DNA of 64,000 nucleotides from NCBI GenBank assembly GCA_946965045.2, contig OX337228.1, positions 2,790,001 through 2,854,000 on the forward strand, written 5' to 3'. The first letter of the stretch is position 1. Each line of letters opens with the position of its first letter. The notes under the pieces are model-generated. The model searched no databases. It was not told the origin of the DNA and saw only the letters and a program-made list of their open reading frames with translations. Source of the DNA: Epithemia pelagica (taxonomy: Eukaryota; Bacillariophyta; Bacillariophyceae; Surirellales; Surirellaceae). This document shows positions 21,986 through 32,763 of the stretch, one piece after another. The position numbers and the translations under genes were made by a program.

Positions 21986-23326
21986 ATGGCGTTGCGGCGA
22001 ACGACAGCAAAGACGACGGCAGCTGGCATACTGCTGTCATCAATCTTCATATGCTTATTGTTCATCGACCCAAATTTGGTATATGCTTCCAATTCACAGG
22101 AAATTGTTTCCAGACGTCACTTGGCGGAGGGATACCAATACCATGGATACAATTATGTGGAAAGTTATTCGTACGACTTGTCAACCTACAGTGTTCGATA
22201 TGACAAGTGTCAGTATGTGAGAGCCTATGACGACGAAATGGCAGCAGATGAGGACAGTGATGGACCGCTTGCGTTGAAGCATTTTGTTCTGTTCCGGCTC
22301 TGTTCGACCGAGGATTGCGAAAAGTGTGAGAGTTCGCCGTACGGCAAATATGTGACCGAAGTCGACACATACCTGGAGTACACAGTCGAACAACAGAAGC
22401 AAATTTTCGAAAATATGTGTGAAAATTGCAATGAAAACTGTGAAAACGGAGGAGCCTGCACATCAGGAGGATGTGGTGAGCTCTGTGCCACATATGGCAA
22501 TATGGAAAACAGTGGCTACATTGATGCCTCCGAGTACGTGCAATGTCAACAGCTAAATGCAAATGGTGGTCGAAACCTTCAAAACAACCAGAGAACGATC
22601 AGAAGATTAACAAAGAATCATCGCCGTCTTAACGATAACAATGGAGACGACAATATACAAGCAGATGACTACGTGGAAGAGGAGGTTCAGCTATATATTG
22701 GACCCCGATGCAGTGGTAGTGATCGCAGAATTGTGATTAGTTTGTTTACGGACGAGAACTGCTGGGATCCATATGAAGATGAGAGTGTCGAAGATGTTTT
22801 GGGTGCACCCTTGTCGTACTACTTTTTGGAGCACACGTTCACCTCATCGGAGTCAAGTAACGGCAACCGAGACAAAAACAGTGCACGTGTGTGCCTGACA
22901 TGTGCGGAAAACGACCAAAATGCCAATCAAGGAGATCGAAACGATGCCGATCGCGTCAATGAAATGTGTGAGAACCTCTACGACGCAGCAGCCAAGTGCG
23001 AATCTCCCACTGGCATTTCGGCTGGGTTTATTCAAACCAAGCGCGACAATGACGAATATGAGAATCAAGTTGAAACAGAATTCTTGTCCTGTGCATTTAT
23101 TGACTCTCTCTTGTGGAATTCATATACCGAGAAGGGGGAGATTGACTACACGTCACGGCAAGATGTCTATGTCCGAGTGGTGACCAAGCTACAAGCCATT
23201 GCTTTGGAACTGATCGCCGTTAGTTTTGTAATTCTTTTGGCGCTCGTGCATTACTTTCAAAAGAAGATTGCGGAGACAAAAGGAGGTACCAACCTGCAAG
23301 CGGACAATCGCGCAATCTGGGCCTAA
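21986..23326 (+). CDS. Cys-rich secreted/type I membrane protein, family unknown
   Basis: Single exon of 446 residues from ATG 21986 (frame opens at 21947). A signal anchor (AAGILLSSIFICLLFIDPNL) leads into an extracellular part rich in Cys, Tyr, Asn and acidic residues, with clusters such as CSTEDCEKCESSPYG, CENCNENCENGGACTSGGC and CGELC. A second Cys-containing half has CLTCAENDQ and CENLYDAAAKCESP. Near the end is one transmembrane helix (LIAVSFVILLALVHYF) and a short basic tail. I recognise the layout from diatom gene sets but know of no assigned function. It is divergent from GUN4 and convergent with VDAC. Confidence 0.75.
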   Translation: MALRRTTAKTTAAGILLSSIFICLLFIDPNLVYASNSQEIVSRRHLAEGYQYHGYNYVESYSYDLSTYSVRYDKCQYVRAYDDEMAADEDSDGPLALKHFVLFRLCSTEDCEKCESSPYGKYVTEVDTYLEYTVEQQKQIFENMCENCNENCENGGACTSGGCGELCATYGNMENSGYIDASEYVQCQQLNANGGRNLQNNQRTIRRLTKNHRRLNDNNGDDNIQADDYVEEEVQLYIGPRCSGSDRRIVISLFTDENCWDPYEDESVEDVLGAPLSYYFLEHTFTSSESSNGNRDKNSARVCLTCAENDQNANQGDRNDADRVNEMCENLYDAAAKCESPTGISAGFIQTKRDNDEYENQVETEFLSCAFIDSLLWNSYTEKGEIDYTSRQDVYVRVVTKLQAIALELIAVSFVILLALVHYFQKKIAETKGGTNLQADNRAIWA

Positions 23327-23506
23327 CAGTGAGAGCCCTTGCTATTTTAGACCTTCTACTGTAAACCTGAAACCAATAATCTTTACATAACATCATATGA
23401 CCCTGTGACAAATCCCTGACAAGATGTCACTAGTATCTAAAATGCTACTCCTAGAAGGCAAGCACGAGTTGAAAACGGAAAATGCTAAAAGAGTGAAATA
23501 GGTTTT

Positions 23507-24495
23507 CTACATGGTGATGGAGAGGCCAGGTTTGAACGAGGAAAAGTCAGAGGTGGAGACAGATCCCGAGGCAGTAACGGTTACCTTGGGAGCAACTTCG
23601 GCAACCACACAAGCGTTCAGAACACCATCGGCTCCCATCTTGGCCTTCAAAGTACCAACCGACGCAAGTTTGTAAGCTCCACCAATTGCTTTGACATCAA
23701 AAAGTTTATCCTGAGAATGCGTTGTTTCAGAGGCAATAGAAAGATCAGGGTTGACTTTGTAAAGAAGGCCAATGGTGAAGGCATTCTTGGATGTGGCCGT
23801 AACGGAAGCAAACATGGGCCCTGTCGAGTAGGCCAAACCGTAGTTGAAGCCGGCCAATCCCTGCTTGTTTGCAAGGCTGTAGGTAGCATCCATACCCAAT
23901 TTGAGGCCAGAAGGAAGGCCATAGCAGGCAGATCCAGAGAACTTGGACATTCCCATCACATCAAAGGTTCCAGTGGCGGCCAATGAACCTTTTGTGTATT
24001 CAAAACCCAAATCAGCTCCCTTGTTGGCCTTGAAGCTAAGTTTAAGTTCTGGAGACACAGCAAGAGAAGTCTCAAGAACACGGCCACCATCAGCTTTCAA
24101 CTGTCCCTTGTCGACATTGAACTTGGCGTATGAAAATTTGGTGCCAACCTTCGACGTCAAGGCACCGGTTTTGTCTTGTTCGGTCTCGATAGTGACAGCG
24201 ACTGGACCGGCCGGTTTCTTGGCCTTAAGGGAGATCTTCGAGGTGTAGTCATCACCCAAAAGATCTACAGACCAAGTCCCAAGAACACAGCAGATTCAGA
24301 GAAAAAGAGAAGGAAGCATGAAAAAAGAATCCTTTGTCAGCGACTAGTAAAATTGTGATACCAGAGATACAGCGATTATAGTGATGACCAGATGTATGAG
24401 AACTGTCACCTGATACATCGAACTCAAGTCGATGTGTGAGCATCCCTGTACATACCCTTGGCAGGCTTTGCGATATCAGCGAATTCAGTGGCCAT
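23507..24495 (-). CDS. VDAC: VDAC, mitochondrial outer-membrane porin
   Basis: Two exons, 24456-24495 and 23507-24264, give 265 residues. The first exon encodes only MATEFADIAKPAK; the 191-bp intron (GTATGT...TGTAG) splits the codon for the next Asp, and the second exon continues LLGDDYTSKISLKAKKP, the typical start of VDAC with its N-terminal helix and first strand. The remainder alternates polar and hydrophobic residues as a 19-strand barrel should, with FEYTKGSLAATGTFD, LAGFNYGLAYSTGPM and ASETTHSQDKLFDVKAIGG. Family length is about 280, so this is complete. It forms the main metabolite channel of the outer mitochondrial membrane. Confidence 0.92.
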
Positions 24496-24939
24496 GGTGA
24501 AACGTTTACGATCTTGACGATAATAATACACAAGTCGAGAGAGGATTGGTCAAGACAAAACGACAATGCTTTGCGGAGGCCTGTGTCGTACGTCGATCGA
24601 TTCGGATCGCACAACGGTCTTGTACTGTTCATCGGATAGCGCACGATATCAAACGGAGCGCGGTTGGTCTACGCAACAACGTCACTCTCGCTCCCACTCC
24701 AATCAAGTTCACTCGCTCCATCATCACCTGGGATGTACTGATGTGTCCACTCTACGCGCAAAAGAGTACGGAGTGTGTGAATGCGCGCAACCCCAATTGC
24801 AAATGGGAATCGAGTATCGACTATTGTGTACAGAATACATGAGCGGATAGATCCAATCCGAGATTCTGATGCCAACCAGATTTCTGCCATGAGGAAAGAG
24901 TACGATGGCACACCTTCACATACGTTGCAGGTAGGAAAC

Positions 24940-25267
24940 ATGGCACAATCAAGATTTTGTGGCAACCTTGTCTCTGCGTTAGCTCTCTTGTGCTTGCTTT
25001 GGGGAGGTGAGACAAGTACAGTCGTCGGCTTTTCCAATATACCACCACCTTCTCCTTTGCATCGAACGGTTCATAACCATGGGTCGACCCGCTTGTTGAG
25101 TACGCGTCGTGATCTTCTTTGGAAAGTTCCATTGGCGTCGGCTGTTGCGTATTCCTATGGAAAGTTGGCATACAATGCGTTTGCCACGCAAGGTATCAAG
25201 TTTCCACAAGCCCATGAAAGACGCGTTCAACGAACCATTGCCACTGCTTGTTCCGCCTCACGGGCGC

Positions 25268-25298
<31 letters not shown>

Positions 25299-25932
25299 GG
25301 CGGACGGCGAACCCTTTCGAGTGTTGGAGGTTGGAGTGGGAACCGAATGGAGAGTTGCTCGACGTGGTCTCTATGATGATGCCATTCAAAGGTTGGCAAG
25401 TACGGGAGTACGTAAGCTGGAGTTGACTGGAATCGACTTGGCGCCCCCATCCCCGTCGGTTCTACAAGATGCTCAAGAGAAACTAGCGTTTGCGGCTGCT
25501 CAGTCCGACTCCCCAATAAATGTCCAGTTGAAATTCTTGAACGAAGACACGCAACGCCAATCCTTCCCCGATGGATATTTTGATTCCATTGTATGTTGTT
25601 TCACTCTGTGCAGTGTCAATGACCCAGTGGCTTCCGTGGAAGAGATGAAGCGCGTCCTAAGACCCTCGGGTGGGACATTGGGGTACGTGGAACATGTGCA
25701 AGTGGAAGAAACAGAGCCCTATCGCATCCTTCGTTGGGAACAACGCAAGTTGGACAAGCTCCAGCAAATCGTTGCCGACAATTGCCATTTAAGACGTCCA
25801 TCCGATAAGATAATTGGACAAGTAATGATGGAAAACGAAAAAGCGTCAAGGGAAATTGAACGAGAACGTTTCTTAATAGACAGCATGTGGCCCATCTCGA
25901 TGCAATGTTGTGGAGTTGTACAACGAGGGTGA
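24940..25932 (+). CDS. SAM-dependent methyltransferase, METTL7-like, probable organelle entry signal
   Basis: Single exon of 330 residues from ATG 24940; the open frame begins at 24781. The class I methyltransferase core shows FRVLEVGVGTEW (motif I), LTGIDLAPPSPS, FPDGYFDSIVCCFTLCSV and VEEMKRVLRPSGGTLGYVEH; the last part resembles the METTL7 group. The start (LVSALALLCLLWGG then STVVGF|SNIPPP) looks like a signal peptide with a Phe-containing plastid motif. A run of nine Asn codons interrupts the region before the core. The acceptor substrate is unknown. Its stop is 31 bp from the stop of the aminotransferase gene on the other strand. Confidence 0.78.
25270..25296 (+). repeat. (AAC)9 microsatellite coding poly-Asn
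   Basis: Nine uninterrupted AAC codons inside the methyltransferase gene, just before the SAM-binding core. Such a run is likely to vary in length between alleles. Confidence 0.95.
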
Positions 25933-25963
25933 ATATGGCCCGTTGATGGAGAAAGTCAGTGTC

Positions 25964-27406
25964 CTATTTTTTGGAAACATCATGAATTGCATTTGCAATG
26001 TAATCGACATTGCCAGTCGTCACACCTGCCATTGAAATTCGACCATCTGCCGTACAATATACATGGTGACGTTCTCGCATTTCCATTACCTGATCTTTGG
26101 ACAAGCCACTGTAGGCAAACATACCAATCTACGGGGAAAGGTAGAAGTCGTAAGTGACTGGCACATCATTGATAGCACCAGGATGATTGGAGGACACCTA
26201 CCTGTTTGGTGATATGGTCCCATTTGTGCTTCGATCCGGCTTCTTCGAGACGAGATTTCAAGACTGATCTCATGGAATGAATCCGATCAGCCATACCTTT
26301 ACATTGCTCAATAAAATCTTTTGTAAGCTGCTCGTCGGAGAGAATGGTGTTGACAAGTCGAGCACCATGACGTGGAGGGTTGGAGTACATAGGCCGGATC
26401 ACGATTTTCATTTGAGACACGACTCGTTGGGCTTCCTCCTCATCGGCGGCCACCACCGAAAGGGCACCTACTCGATGTCCATACAAACCAAAGTTTTTCG
26501 AAAAAGATTGAACCATACCCATCATGTGACCATCCTCGACAAACATACGCACAGCCGCGGCATCGGTTGCTGCATCCCCTGAAGCAAACCCTTGGTAGGC
26601 GCAATCAAAGAATGGTAGCAGCTTTCGTTCTTTCACCAGTTCACTGATCTGTTTCCACTGCTCCATCGATGGGTCCATACCAGTTGGATTGTGAGCACAG
26701 GCATGTAATAGGATTGCTGCATGTTCTGGGATATCTTTGATGTCAGCAATCAATCCATCAAAGTCAAGACCGGAAACTGAGGAATCGTAGTAGCGGTATT
26801 TCCGCACCTCCAAACCTGAGTTGGTAAAAATGGGAATGTGGTTGCCCCACGTGGGATTTGGGACGTAAATCATGGTATGACCATGGCGTTTCAACAGCTC
26901 TCCCATGACACGAAGCCCTCCAGTACCCGAAAGAGCTTGAACACCCTTCACACGTCCTTCAGCGATGGCAGGTGAATCCTCTCCATAGGCGAACTTCAAT
27001 GCAGCATCCACAAACTTTGGGTCTCCAGCAATCCCCGAATATTCCATATCCTGAATGGGGCATGGTGATGTGAGACATGCACGAACAATTAACCCACATT
27101 TCCTGTCAAGGCAACATTATTTAACGAAAGCCGTACCAAATTCTGATCCAATAATCTTTTTTCTGCTTCCTTTACACATGGCAGAACGTAGGGTTTCCCT
27201 GCATCGTCTCGGTAGGCTCCAACACCCACAATCACTTTCTGTGGAAAGTCATCGCGCTGAAAAGCTTCGTTGAGGCCAATGATTGGATCCGGTGGAGCCA
27301 TGGCAAAATCAGCCCATGGGCTTGTCACCAACGAGCGCGAAGCTGTGGTGGCACATCCCAATCTTCTTCCAACCAAGGAAAGCTTGGAAACACTTCTCAA
27401 CAACAT
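25964..27406 (-). CDS. Aspartate aminotransferase, mitochondrial type
   Basis: Three exons, 27098-27406, 26202-27050 and 25964-26128, give 440 residues. The first intron is only 47 bp (27051-27097, GTGGGT...TTCAG), the second 73 bp (GTAGGT...GTAG). Family marks are DPIIGLNEAFQRD, VGVGAYRDDAGKPYVLP, VQALSGTGGLRVMGELL, HACAHNPTGMDPS, the PLP-lysine region MVQSFSKNFGLYGHRVG, and the last exon IGMFAYSGLSKDQVMEMRER with RISMAGV. It converts aspartate and 2-oxoglutarate to oxaloacetate and glutamate with PLP. The N-terminus MLLRSVSKLSLVGRRLG is basic and amphipathic, typical for mitochondrial import. The last exon and first exon are short, and would be missed without splicing. Confidence 0.92.
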
Positions 27407-27593
27407 ACTATTTCCCTCACGGCTGTCCAAATATCTTCTCGTTTTGGTTGATGATTGCTGTATTCCATGAACACGAAAGGGTACGTGGTTGGTCTTTCTA
27501 CGGTAGGGAGTAGGGAGCTTGCGGACCACGGACGGTCGGACGGTGCTCTATGTCCTCTCTACAATACAATCTGCACGCCAAAGAGTTGCTTGT

Positions 27594-27640
27594 AGGAGTA
27601 GTACTTAGTACTCCTAGGAGTATCCGTAGGAGTAGTTCTA
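27594..27640. repeat. Cluster of AGGAGTA / TACTCCT inverted motifs
   Basis: Within about 47 bp the heptamer AGGAGTA occurs three times directly and once inverted (TACTCCT), forming a short 7-bp-arm hairpin around GTACTTAG. Related AGGAGTA motifs also sit near 44270 and 50600 in other spacers. The place is between the start of the aminotransferase gene and the stop of POP5. Confidence 0.6.
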
Positions 27641-27675
27641 CATCCATTTCTTCTCTCCAACCTCTTTGTTTACCT

Positions 27676-28309
27676 CTAGAAGTCAATAGCATTCAGAGAA
27701 GCAAGTGTGTTTTCCAAGTGTGCACATTCAGTGTTGACCGTCCTGTTTTTGTTGGAAAGCGAGTCTCCGGAAGCGACTAAACGAGCAATACGTTGTCGAT
27801 AGACCTTACGAATCTGCTCAATAGCGGATCGCTTCGCCGTTCTAACGCTCCCATTGACGTTGACAATCAACACAGCAGCTCGTCTTCCAGCTAAGGAAGT
27901 CATTAATGTCAATGTAGACCGAATCTTGTCATAGTCCGACCGCAAAACCCGAATGAGAGCAAACCGTGTCGTTGGATCGGCGAATCGAACTGTGGTGTGG
28001 AACAGGCAATTGTTAGATTTTGACGGTGTGAAAGTCTTTTCAAACAAAAATTAACAGTCAGAACAGACCTTGTATATCCTGTGCTTCCCCATAGGCCCCA
28101 ACCCCAAAGTTCCGACAGTGATCATCACGAATACAAAAGAATATTTCTTTCTTGGAAGGGAATTGGTCATCAAGGGAGACGTTAGGAGAAGGTCCTTTGC
28201 CTGGGTGATTTATCACAGTCCCAGATGAAGAAGCTGATTCATCCATATGGCGCAAGGACTCTTCAAAATCCAATCTCACCAGAATCCAACGAACCTTAAT
28301 TCTCACCAT
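27676..28309 (-). CDS. POP5: POP5, RNase P/MRP protein subunit
   Basis: Two exons, 28069-28309 and 27676-27989 (79-bp intron, GTCTGT...CACAG), give 184 residues. The opening MVRIKVRWILVRLDFEE is the Pop5 start (MVRxKxRYLL in relatives). Later come RNFGVGAYGEAQDIQ|VRFAD and TTRFALIRVLRSDYDKIRST, and LAGRRAAVLIVNVNGSVRTA with KRSAIEQIR. In other eukaryotes Pop5 is a core protein of RNase P and RNase MRP, which process pre-tRNA and pre-rRNA. Codon order across the splice gives an intact strand, which supports the model. It runs in the same direction as the aminotransferase gene, one of the few same-strand neighbours in the window. Confidence 0.85.
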
Positions 28310-28847
28310 ATTCCTCTGCCGTACGAATCAATCAACATGAATGTCTCATTTAATCACCTTCGTAGTGTCTGAGATTGATTCGAGATCAGATGCTTCTGCC
28401 CAAACATCGATACATCATGTGGGCTAATTGAACAAGAGCGAAGCCGCTGTTCGCGAATCTCTGGATCAGATGATGGTTGGTCTCTGGGCTCTGGGCTCTG
28501 GGATCTTGTGGATCTTGTGGATCTTGTGGATCTTTGGTCGCGGTCCTGCATTCGGTCGGGTCACGATTCAGCAAGTTTACTTTAACACCAATTAGTACTC
28601 CTGAATACCGGTACGACAAGATTTTGCTGTACTTTGATATAGATCCCATTCCCACATCTACAATAATTTGATCCGACAACTCCGACCCACCAAGGGTTGT
28701 CGCCACAAAATCTCAATTCCGACTTTGGTTTTGTGCACGTGACGACGGGTTTGCGGCTTGTCTGACAAGAGAAGCTAAAGTTAATGGTTTGAAACGAATA
28801 TACAAGCAAGAGCATTTGTATGAAGGAGTTGACCATAGAAAACGAGG
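28310..28847. other. Divergent spacer with short tandem repeats
   Basis: The spacer separates the starts of POP5 and the EGF-protein gene. It holds two small tandem repeats (GGGCTCT x2 near 28487, and the 9-bp array at 28502-28537). No gene pattern was found. Confidence 0.4.
28502..28537. repeat. 9-bp tandem repeat GATCTTGTG x3 plus a partial fourth
   Basis: Three perfect copies of GATCTTGTG are followed by GATCTTTGG. The array lies in the divergent spacer and has no visible coding role. Confidence 0.9.
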
Positions 28848-31192
28848 ATGATGCGCTCTGGAAAGATTTTGGGAATTGTCCTTACTGGAACAAGGATTGT
28901 TTCTGTTCATGCAACTTTGGATCCCTATTCGACACCTTGTGGTCTTCTGACATGTCACCATGGTTCAACCTGTGAGAGCGGGCCTCTCAGTATTGATGAA
29001 CATATAGAAGATGGTTCTTATCTGTTTCTTGGTGGACAGCCAGAGGGCGCGGACTATCATTGCGAATGCGCGGCAAGGTATACGGGTGTAGAATGCACAA
29101 TTCCATATCAAAAATGTGGAGAACGCCACAAATGTTTGTAAGTCTCCTAGGTGTTTACTTGAGTGGGGATTGTCACCTCTCTTACCAAATCATCTTTCTA
29201 TTCGTCATAGTTTTGGAGGCGAATGCTTCTATGGACTAGAAGATGTTCTTGGAGACGATGAGCTGTTTTGTGACTGCTCCATGGCAAAAGATTCCGACGG
29301 CAGAAGATACGGTAAGTGCGGACTTGTCCCGTCATGAGTGATTTCTTTCTGTTTCTCAGTTGTGCGTTTTCGGTGGGGTGTTCGTCACAGGGGGGAGATT
29401 CTGCGAACAATTGCTTGAACAAGATTCTGTGTTGGGAAACTCAGGTCAATCCAACTTGGACGACTCCGTTCCCTTTACCAGGCATGACATGACCCTCTGC
29501 CACGTTGATGGAACTAACGAAGACTACGGATGCATGTACGAGGGTGGCTGTAACCCATACTATCCGTAAGTATGGTTGACACGTGTTTCTTGGTACCGCT
29601 TCTTGTTCCTACATAAAGGATTCTGTTCTGACCCAGTCATTGTCTCATTATGACAGCACCGTATCTAATCAACCATGCATATGTACGGCGGGCCACACAG
29701 GATCTCACTGCGAATACCAAGAAGGGGACGTACCTGACTGTTCCCTGTCATGCCAAAACGGAAGTGCGTGCAAGATTGGCCGTCCAGACCCCATAGAAGA
29801 TAGAATGGCTTACGACAAATATCTCCAGACAAGTGTGGACATCAAGTTTATGTGGTGCGACTGCCCCACGGGGTATCATGGTGAACTATGCGAAATCCCT
29901 TCTATTCCATGTGGGGAACATCTCTGCTTCAACAATGCAGAGTGCATCGAAAAAGAGAACCACGACGGAAGTCAAACTCATATGTGCAGCTGTCAGAAGT
30001 CCGAAGGTGGTCTCAGTTACGCAGGCAGATACTGTCAGTATGAAGCCACTTCGTACTGCTCTAATGGAAACAGCTTTGAAGGTGACAATTTCTTTTGTAC
30101 CAATGGTGGACAATGTCGTGAGGAAGCTTGGCTTGGCTGCGATTGCCCACAAGGTTACGATGGATTCTCCTGCGGGTACTTTGTCGGGTTCGATTCCTCA
30201 GAAGAGACAAAATCCAGCCCAGCGAAATGTGATTTGGATTGCAACGGCCGAGGAACATGTGTTCCTGGTTTGAAGAGCCTGTCGTATCTTGGATCTGCAG
30301 CACATGCAGAGCATTTAAATGCTACAAACACCAACGACTTGGAGCATTGTGTGTGCCAGAATGGGTTCACAGGGTTGCAGTGTGAACACGACGTTGAGCG
30401 GTGTGGAGAAGAGGACGGACACTTTTGCTTGCATGGAAGTAAATGTACCAAAACTCCAGGTGGAGGCTCTTTCTGCGACTGTACCACTGCAACAAGTCAA
30501 CTTGCAGCAGCGTTTGCTGGTCTCCATTGCGAGCATCCAGCAACGAGTATGTGTATCGATTCAGAAAGCCAAGCGTCAATTTATTCATCATTTTGTGTTA
30601 ATGATGGAGTGTGCAATCCAAATGCAACAACATCACCTACATGGTAAGTGTGTTGTTTCGTTGTCGGTATGGCAGCATCGATAACATGTTCTCAAAGCAA
30701 CTTCATCTCTTTAGGACTCCTCCCTGCATTTGTCCCGTCGGGTGGGCAGGGGATCACTGCGAACTGAGAGACGATCCAAGAACGAATACTACTGCTGGTT
30801 CACGAACTAAAGCTCGCTCGTGGTTGTTTGTTGCCTTTTTCGTGGTCCTGGTGCCCATAATGTCATATGTGTTTTACAAACACGTCGCTGGACGCTTCAG
30901 TCGGAAGAAATATCGTTTCGTTAGCAGCCGTCCACCGTTCGAAATGAATAAGAAATGGCCCTCCCAACATCTGAACCCATCGACTGCAGATATAAATCTG
31001 TCACCGCATAGGGACTTTGGTCAAGACACTGAAGACGAGGACTATATCGCACCATTTCAACCTGCCAAACCGTTGATTGCACTCCCAAACACTCCTCCTA
31101 GAGAGACCGTTCCATTTGATCATCCAATTCTCTACATGGGGCCACCGCGCGACGAAGATGGGAATGAACTTGACGAAATAAGTATACTCTAG
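28848..31192 (+). CDS. EGF-repeat type I membrane protein
   Basis: Five exons, 28848-29137, 29211-29311, 29391-29565, 29657-30643 and 30715-31192, give 676 residues; introns are 73, 79, 91 and 71 bp with GTAAGT-like donors. A signal peptide (ILGIVLTGTRIVSVHA) is followed by a series of EGF-like modules, for example CECAARYTGVEC, CICTAGHTGSHCEY, CDCPTGYHGELCEIP, CDCPQGYDGFSCGYF, CVCQNGFTGLQCEHD and CICPVGWAGDHCEL. Then come one transmembrane helix (WLFVAFFVVLVPIMSYVFY) and a cytoplasmic tail of about 110 residues ending DEDGNELDEISIL. Diatoms have several such EGF proteins, thought to act in adhesion or sensing; the ligand is unknown. The stop is 31 bp from the TruB stop. Confidence 0.85.
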
Positions 31193-31223
31193 AGCTTCCC
31201 TATCATATCTTGCTCAACCGGCA

Positions 31224-32365
31224 TCAAGTATGCAAATGCTCGGCGTTCTTCTTTATGGCTTCGTAAATGGAATCAGGGGATAACTGCTCTCGAGCGAGGC
31301 ATTGATCTAATAGAAACTGACCCTGCTTCGTTCGCTCAAGGGAAATCGTTGTAGCCACTGTGCCAAGCTCGTATCCAACATCACGAACCAGAGATCTTAC
31401 GTATGTCCCCCCACCACACTCAATGTCGAGATTGAATCGGGGAAATTGAGAATCTTCGTCCTCATTTTTAATGCGTTGGCAGGAATAAATGGTTACCTTC
31501 CGAGGCTCGAGCTTTGTTTCGTCAATATGAAGTCCTTTGCGAGCCCTTTCATAGAGTTTCATTCCGTCTTTCTTTAATGCACCTTCAATCAAAAGTTAGA
31601 CATCACTACTTCATCTTGTACGTGAACCAGGGCGAAAAACTTACTAAAGACTGGAGGCACTTGGGCAATCTCTCCAACAAACTTAGGCAACACATCATCG
31701 ACAGCGGAAAGGGTAACATTATCAAAAGGCGCGGTTTTGGTCACGTTCCCGTCCATGTCAAGTGTATTTGTTTCAAAGCCCAGCTCAACTCCAGCTGTGT
31801 AGCGTTTGGATCCCTCCAAATAGCTTTCAAGGAAAGAAACATGAGTATAAAGTTGGCCATACCATCGATAAGTTATGTCGGCGAGCATAACGTAAACATA
31901 CCTTTGTAACTCTTTGGTTCCTCGACCGACACCGATTACTAAAACGCCTGTTGCAAGGGGGTCCAGCGTACCCCCATGGCCCACTCGAATGATTCTGCTC
32001 TTGTTTCGGCGTGAGTTAATTTTCGCCGGTTTGGCTCCTCGGCTTCTTGCGTCTCGTTCCAACATTCCGCGAATATAAGATACCATATCTTGTGACGTCC
32101 AGGTCAAAGGCTTATTCACAGCGAAAAGCCCCTCGCAGCGATAAAGTGGTACAGGGTTTTCGACGTCCGCTGTAGCACCAGTTGACTCCACCGAAGCAAA
32201 CGTTGGCTTGCCATGAAAAAACTGGTGGCGGTGATCAAATCGCCTTGGTTGGAACGCTCTTCTAGACGGCAGAAACATCATCATAATGGACAGACTAAAA
32301 GCGCAAGTTCCCTGAAGACTGGGCCACAGTATTCTTCTGCCATTCACCGAGCAGCCACTGAACAT
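31224..32365 (-). CDS. tRNA pseudouridine-55 synthase, TruB/Pus4 family
   Basis: Three exons, 31902-32365, 31645-31823 and 31224-31582, give 333 residues; introns are 78 bp (31824-31901) and 62 bp (31583-31644). The catalytic motif is IRVGHGGTLDPLATGVLVIG with the active Asp in GTLDP. Splicing the first intron gives GTKELQSYLEGSKRYTAGVE and the second PPVFSALKKDGMKLYERARK, both matching the family. Later motifs include YVRSLVRDVGYELGTVAT. The enzyme makes psi-55 in the T-loop of tRNA. The first intron is a multiple of three and has no stop, so both spliced and unspliced mRNAs would be readable. The N-terminal 60 residues are basic and may be an organelle presequence. A tRNA gene lies 117 bp beyond the start on the same strand. 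Confidence 0.88.
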
Positions 32366-32473
32366 TTTCTCCTAGGCTGCACTGTCAGGAAAAATCTGTT
32401 CATAACATGGTGGTCGGAAGTCGGCAGTCGGCAGAAAAGATCTTGTTGCCGAGCGGCCATTATGTCGTGGAAC

Positions 32474-32478
32474 AAAAA
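32474..32478 (-). terminator. Pol III terminator (T5) of the tRNA-Lys gene
   Basis: Read on the minus strand, five T residues follow four bases after the mature 3' end of the tRNA, as expected for RNA polymerase III. Confidence 0.8.
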
Positions 32479-32481
32479 GTA

Positions 32482-32554
32482 CACCGAAGGTGGGGCTCGA
32501 ACCCACGACCACTAGGTTAAAAGCCTAGCGCTCTACCGACTGAGCTACCCCGGT
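32482..32554 (-). tRNA. tRNA-Lys (anticodon TTT)
   Basis: The minus strand folds as a full cloverleaf of 73 nt including the discriminator G. The acceptor stem ACCGGGG pairs with CTTCGGT through two G-U pairs, the D arm is GCTCAGTCGGTAGAGC, the anticodon stem-loop is CTAGG-CTTTTAA-CCTAG with TTT at 34-36, and the T arm is GTGGG-TTCGAGC-CCCAC. Internal A box (TAGCTCAGTCGG) and B box (GGTTCGAGCCC) are present. No intron is seen. The CCA end is not encoded. Confidence 0.97.
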
Positions 32555-32763
32555 GCTCAAAGTTTGTGGCGAAGTTAGCGTATACAAACAATGGTCTACA
32601 ATATTCGTATAGGGCTTTTCCCGCCATCCGATGTTCCGAAAGAGGCGCGAACGCCGGGCGGGAAAGCCATGAGCCTATGATCGATGGATGTAAAGTACAA
32701 ATGTCAATGCTCATGAGTTGTCCTGGGTACATAGCGTAAACAATTGATTGGAAAGGTGCAGCA

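Noticed and set aside
28502-28537. Short direct repeats considered as a CRISPR-like array
   Set aside because: Units are 9 bp with no spacers; simple tandem repeat in a eukaryotic spacer.
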